DNA from: Paenibacillus ferrarius
Lineage (GTDB): Bacteria; Bacillota; Bacilli; Paenibacillales; NBRC-103111
Length of the DNA stretch: 48,401 bases
Assembly (NCBI RefSeq): GCF_002027705.1
Contig: NZ_MBTG01000041.1
Location: 1-48,401 of the forward strand
Reading direction: 5' to 3'
In this document: piece after piece, positions 44,510-48,401 of the stretch
Position numbering within the stretch: position 1 is the stretch's first letter
Layout: every line of letters starts with the position of its first letter
The notes under the pieces: model-generated
Seen by the model: only the letters and a program-made list of their open reading frames with translations
Databases searched by the model: none
What the model was told of the DNA's origin: nothing
Position numbers and translations under genes: made by a program

Positions 44510-45478
44510 TTAAAATAACGATGTATTATTCAACCGCTTCGTAATGAAGTTCGCCGACAGAAGCAATCCAAGTGAAATCAGCGATTTAATCAACCCGACT
44601 GCTGTTGCATAAGAAAACCGGCTTTGCTGAAGCCCCGTTTGATACACATAAACGTCAATCACGTTGCTAGCGCTCTCATTTAGCTGATTTTTGAGCACCA
44701 GAATTTGATCAAAATTCGAGTTCAGGATGCCGCTGACAGCCAGAATAAACAAAATCGTAATCGTTCCCATAATCGATGGAAGCGTAATGTAGAACATCTT
44801 CTGAAAACGTCCAGCGCCATCAATCGTCGCAGCCTCATACATCTCCGGAGATACCCCGGACATCGCGGCCAAATAAATAATCGCCGACCACCCTAGTTCC
44901 TTCCAAATATCAGAAGTAATAATGATGCTCCAGAAATAACTGGGCTCGGCCAAATAACTGACAGGCTCCTGAATCACATTTAACGCCAAGAGAATTTTAT
45001 TAATGATGCCTACGTCCGCCAGCCAAGTCGCAAGAATTCCACCAAGAATAACCCACGAGAGAAAGTGCGGCAGATATGAAATCGTCTGTACCAGCTTTTT
45101 AAATCCGATCGAACGCACCTCATTCAAAAAAAGAGCAAAAACAATAGGCAGCGGAAAGCCAATCACTAACTTCAGCACACTCATACCCAGCGTATTCTTA
45201 ATGACATACCCTAAATTGTCGTCATCCATAAAAGCTTTGAAATGCTCCAACCCGGCCCAAGGCGCTGCAGAAATCGACTTAATGATATTAAAATCTTTAA
45301 ACGCAATAATAATCCCGTACATCGGCACATAGTTGAAAATGATCATCCATGCAATTCCCAGCAGCGCCATCGCTTGCAAGTAGCGTTGTCCATACATTTT
45401 GCGAAGCAGCCTGAATGCGGTGTTTTTAGCAGTTGCTGACTTATGCGCCGGAATAGGAATATCCGCATCTGTATCCAT
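44510..45478 (-). CDS. LplB-type sugar ABC permease (module 3)
   Basis: A 322-residue CUT1 permease with six membrane segments, the signature FNYVPMYGIIIAFKDFN and EAA loop YEAATIDGAGRFQKMFYITLPSI. GGAGG lies 10 bases before the ATG. It is the first gene of the LplB-LplC-SBP operon, with a cre-like site 29 bases upstream, so this importer should be repressed by preferred carbon sources. Confidence 0.93.
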   Translation of the reverse strand: MDTDADIPIPAHKSATAKNTAFRLLRKMYGQRYLQAMALLGIAWMIIFNYVPMYGIIIAFKDFNIIKSISAAPWAGLEHFKAFMDDDNLGYVIKNTLGMSVLKLVIGFPLPIVFALFLNEVRSIGFKKLVQTISYLPHFLSWVILGGILATWLADVGIINKILLALNVIQEPVSYLAEPSYFWSIIITSDIWKELGWSAIIYLAAMSGVSPEMYEAATIDGAGRFQKMFYITLPSIMGTITILFILAVSGILNSNFDQILVLKNQLNESASNVIDVYVYQTGLQQSRFSYATAVGLIKSLISLGLLLSANFITKRLNNTSLF

Positions 45479-45506
45479 CTTGGCCGTACCTCCATACCCA
45501 TCTAAG

Positions 45507-45520
45507 TGTAAGCACTTTCA
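45507..45520 (-). promoter_or_regulatory. cre-like site (CcpA operator)
   Basis: On the - strand TGAAAGTGCTTACA matches the cre consensus at 13 of 14 positions (T in place of the C of the central CG). It lies 29 bases before the LplB start of module 3. The rest of 45521-45700 shows no gene. Confidence 0.5.
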
Positions 45521-45721
45521 CTTTACTTATTGTATGTGTTTCCTCCGAGCGATGGTAGGCTTCAAATTTCAGCTATGGGTGCTGTTTTTCAGGTTGTTGA
45601 AAATTACTAAAATCGATCTATTAACTATGGAATCCATCAGCCCCGTGAATACCCCAAAGAGCAACATCCAGATTCCTTTTATCGTCTAATCAGTAGATAA
45701 AATAATGGAAAGAGGCGCTGC

Positions 45722-46186
45722 ATGAAGAAAATTATTTTATTATGTTTTATTAGTTTACCGTTGCTCTTTACAGAAAACTTATCTACCTTTCAGACAGCTT
45801 CGTCTAAACAACATGATATTTTCATAAATGGTATTGCCCCTATGGAACCTAATGAAGGAGAAATTGCAATTCAAGAAATAAAGGAAAAAGAAGAACTACA
45901 CTTACAAGACACGTTACTGAAGAAGAAAAAAGATATTTCCGAGCTTAAACTGTTCTACAAAGATGTAAAAGAAAGTGAACTAATAAAAGTAATAATAAGG
46001 ATCAAACCAGAGGTAGTTGAAGAAGAATTCGAAAAGAAAATGATTAGCATCATCGGAACAAAAGTAAAAAAAGAAACAATGTTCAACTTTTCCGCGGTAT
46101 TGATGAAAAGCCAATTAACTCAATTGGATGTTATTGATGAAGTAGATTTTTATACCGTACCGAGTGAACCGTCCTATCTTAATTAA
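45722..46186 (+). CDS. Small secreted protein resembling a subtilisin propeptide (I9-like)
   Basis: A 154-residue protein with a signal peptide (MKKIILLCFISLPLLF). The middle (about 45-90) is charged and probably helical (EGEIAIQEIKEKEELHLQDTLL-type). The C-terminal 65 residues resemble the inhibitor I9/propeptide fold: a VIIRIKP strand, an acidic helix, KVKKETMFNFSAVLMKSQLTQLD and a final VIDEVDFYTVPSEPS, which parallels the FNGFAAKL...LxxLP-V-YVEPD pattern of subtilisin propeptides. No protease domain follows, so it could be a free inhibitor or folding helper. AGAGG lies 7 bases before the ATG. The gene is AT-rich compared with its neighbours. The fold call is from pattern reading only. Confidence 0.7.
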   Translation: MKKIILLCFISLPLLFTENLSTFQTASSKQHDIFINGIAPMEPNEGEIAIQEIKEKEELHLQDTLLKKKKDISELKLFYKDVKESELIKVIIRIKPEVVEEEFEKKMISIIGTKVKKETMFNFSAVLMKSQLTQLDVIDEVDFYTVPSEPSYLN

Positions 46187-46237
46187 AAAGAAATAACCCG
46201 AACCATGCCTACTTTAGTGTAGGATGAATCGGGTTAT
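46185..46237 (-). terminator. Two-tier hairpin with T-run on the - strand
   Basis: ATAACCCGA (46193-46201) pairs with TCGGGTTAT (46229-46237), with an inner CCTAC/GTAGG stem. On the - strand it is followed by TTCTTTTT; on the + strand no T-run follows. It could also help end the + strand gene at 46186. Confidence 0.55.
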
Positions 46238-46274
46238 GGAAAAAACAATTGGCTTCTGATAAGCAAAAGCCAAT
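46238..46274 (-). terminator. Rho-independent terminator on the - strand
   Basis: ATTGGCTT (46248-46255) pairs with AAGCCAAT (46267-46274) around an 11-base loop. On the - strand it is followed by TGTTTTTTCC. It stands 25 bases after the end of the uncertain - strand frame at 46299-46607. Confidence 0.65.
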
Positions 46275-46298
46275 CTGGTAATTTAGCATGTTGGTGCT

Positions 46299-46607
46299 TT
46301 ACCTTAGCATTGATTCCGTGTATACAGTCTTGAGCAAGGCGGATCGCCTCTTTCCCAGCAGAAACCCGAGCAGTTTCGGGATGCAATGGATTGATAGGCC
46401 GCGCCAAAGCATCCAGATCAATATTTTGCTAATCCCTATTCGATCAATAATTAAATTACGTATTGTGCTTTTCCCACTGTTACCAATATCAAATTTGGGC
46501 AGCACTATCTTAGGTAATACGATTGCTAGTCCATCCGGGTGCTCCGCTTTATAATATCTATTTTCACTGAACTTCCATCTAACGATAATTAATGAAAGGT
46601 TTATCAA
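46299..46607 (-). CDS. Uncertain 102-codon frame, unrecognised
   Basis: A frame starting with TTG and lacking a ribosome binding site (INLSLIIVRWKFSENRYY at the start, RSALLKTVYTESM at the end). No family was recognised. Two terminator-like hairpins directly follow it on the same strand and a terminator precedes it, so something in this interval may be transcribed leftwards. It could be a small gene, a gene remnant, or an untranslated RNA. The complementary + frame at 46288-46554 is equally unsupported. Confidence 0.2.
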   Translation of the reverse strand: MINLSLIIVRWKFSENRYYKAEHPDGLAIVLPKIVLPKFDIGNSGKSTIRNLIIDRIGISKILIWMLWRGLSIHCIPKLLGFLLGKRRSALLKTVYTESMLR

Positions 46608-46640
46608 AATGAATGGAAAGGAAAAGTATGTAAAAATGAA

Positions 46641-46668
46641 AAAAAACCTTGATTATCAAGGTTTTTTT
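46641..46668 (-). terminator. Strong terminator of the rRNA-tRNA transcript
   Basis: CCTTGA and TCAAGG (46647-46652 with 46656-46661) flanked by runs of A and T give a long AT-extended stem, followed on the - strand by TTTTTTTT-type sequence. It begins 6 bases after tRNA-Leu. Confidence 0.85.
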
Positions 46669-46674
46669 CGAGGA

Positions 46675-46756
46675 TGCGGTCGGAGGGATTTGAACCCTCA
46701 CGCCTTGTGAGCGCCACCCCCTCAAGATGGTGTGTCTGCCGTTCCACCACGACCGC
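46675..46756 (-). tRNA. tRNA-Leu (GAG)
   Basis: Acceptor GCGGTCG/CGACCGC, anticodon stem CCATC/GGTGG with loop TTGAGGG (anticodon at 46721-46723), a long variable arm (GCGCTCACAAGGCGT region) and T-arm GAGGGTTCAAATCCCTC. The long variable arm and the anticodon both say leucine (CUC/CUU codons). CCA is not encoded. Confidence 0.95.
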
Positions 46757-46768
46757 TTAAAAGGTATA

Positions 46769-46840
46769 CTGGGGATCTAGGATTTGAACCTAGGCATGAC
46801 GGAGTCAAAGTCCGTTGCCTTACCGCTTGGCTAATCCCCA
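46769..46840 (-). tRNA. tRNA-Gln (TTG)
   Basis: U1-A72 acceptor pair (TGGGGAT/ATCCCCA) with G73, as usual for glutamine tRNA. Anticodon loop CTTTGAC gives anticodon TTG (46806-46808). T-arm CTAGGTTCAAATCCTAG is complete. CCA is not encoded. Confidence 0.95.
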
Positions 46841-46856
46841 TTAGTTAAGGGAAAAG

Positions 46857-46930
46857 GGCGACCGATGGGACTTGAACCCACGAATGCTGGATCCACAAAC
46901 CAGTGCGTTAACCCCTTCGCCACGATCGCC
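46857..46930 (-). tRNA. tRNA-His (GTG)
   Basis: Anticodon loop TTTGTGG gives GTG (46894-46896). The extra G at position -1 pairs with C73, the hallmark of histidine tRNA, followed by acceptor GCGATCG/CGGTCGC. T-arm GTGGGTTCAAGTCCCAT. It is the first tRNA after the 23S gene. Confidence 0.95.
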
Positions 46931-47032
46931 ACAGTAGGGATTTATTCCCTGAAGACTAGATACGAAACTTGCGTAAAGTACGATTTTGCTAACTACAGTA
47001 ACGTAGTTGCTAGCTGCTTAGTCAGCTATATA
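46931..47032 (-). other. 23S-to-tRNA spacer with small hairpins, no 5S gene
   Basis: The spacer contains TAGGGA/TCCCT, AACTAC/GTAGTT and AGCTG/CAGCT hairpins that could be processing signals. It is too short for a 5S rRNA and contains no 5S sequence. Confidence 0.7.

Positions 47033-48401
<1,369 letters not shown>

Noticed and set aside
46288..46554. 88-codon + strand frame
   Set aside because: No ribosome binding site, no family features, and the terminators beside it point to leftward transcription.

Overview
The window looks like chromosome of a Gram-positive, Paenibacillus-like bacterium (Bacillota). The evidence is strong AGGAGG-type ribosome binding sites, TTG and GTG starts, YesM/YesN-type two-component pairs beside LplB/LplC-type permeases and lipoprotein binding proteins, an S-layer-homology protein, CcpA-type cre sites and a Bacillota-like 23S rRNA end. 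The genus is an inference; no database search was possible.

Layout. Bases 1-870 carry no gene. They hold a GC-rich segment that folds into two similar stem-loops, several copies of a short repeat (GGGAACTA..TCCGCTAT) and a tandem duplication of about 109 bp. A GNAT acetyltransferase and a PLP aminotransferase follow on the + strand, ending at a terminator shared with a 1209-residue SLH-domain surface protein (-). From 6.8 to 45.5 kb nearly everything is on the - strand and concerns plant-type polysaccharides: a five-gene enzyme operon (aldo/keto reductase, GH29, GH43-like, beta-helix protein, GH105; 14332 down to 6792), a secreted Fn3/F5-8C multidomain protein, an AraC regulator, and three carbohydrate ABC-transporter modules, each with its own YesM-type kinase and YesN-type response regulator. 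Module 1 is RR-HK-LplB-LplC-SBP (24520 to 17655), module 2 is SBP-GH95-RR-HK-LplB-LplC (33447 to 24675), and module 3 is LplB-LplC-SBP followed by HK-RR (45478 to 38310). Between modules 2 and 3 lie a GH2 enzyme with an alpha/beta-hydrolase and a divergent AraC regulator. The right end holds a small secreted protein resembling a protease propeptide, three tRNA genes (Leu-GAG, Gln-TTG, His-GTG) and the 3' part of a 23S rRNA gene, all RNA genes on the - strand.

How it works together (inference). The locus resembles a Gram-positive polysaccharide utilisation locus. Oligosaccharides are bound by the three lipoproteins, imported by three permease pairs (no ATPase is encoded here, so a shared MsmX-type ATPase is presumed) and degraded in the cytoplasm by enzymes without signal peptides: unsaturated uronyl hydrolase, two alpha-fucosidase-type enzymes, a GH2, a GH43-like enzyme, a beta-helix protein and an esterase. 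Fucose-type plus unsaturated-uronate chemistry suggests a fucosylated rhamnogalacturonan, plant mucilage or similar glycan. Control appears to combine three extracellular sensors, two AraC regulators and catabolite repression at three cre-like sites. Two operons share the motif AGTGTAAGAA at the same distance from their -10 elements.
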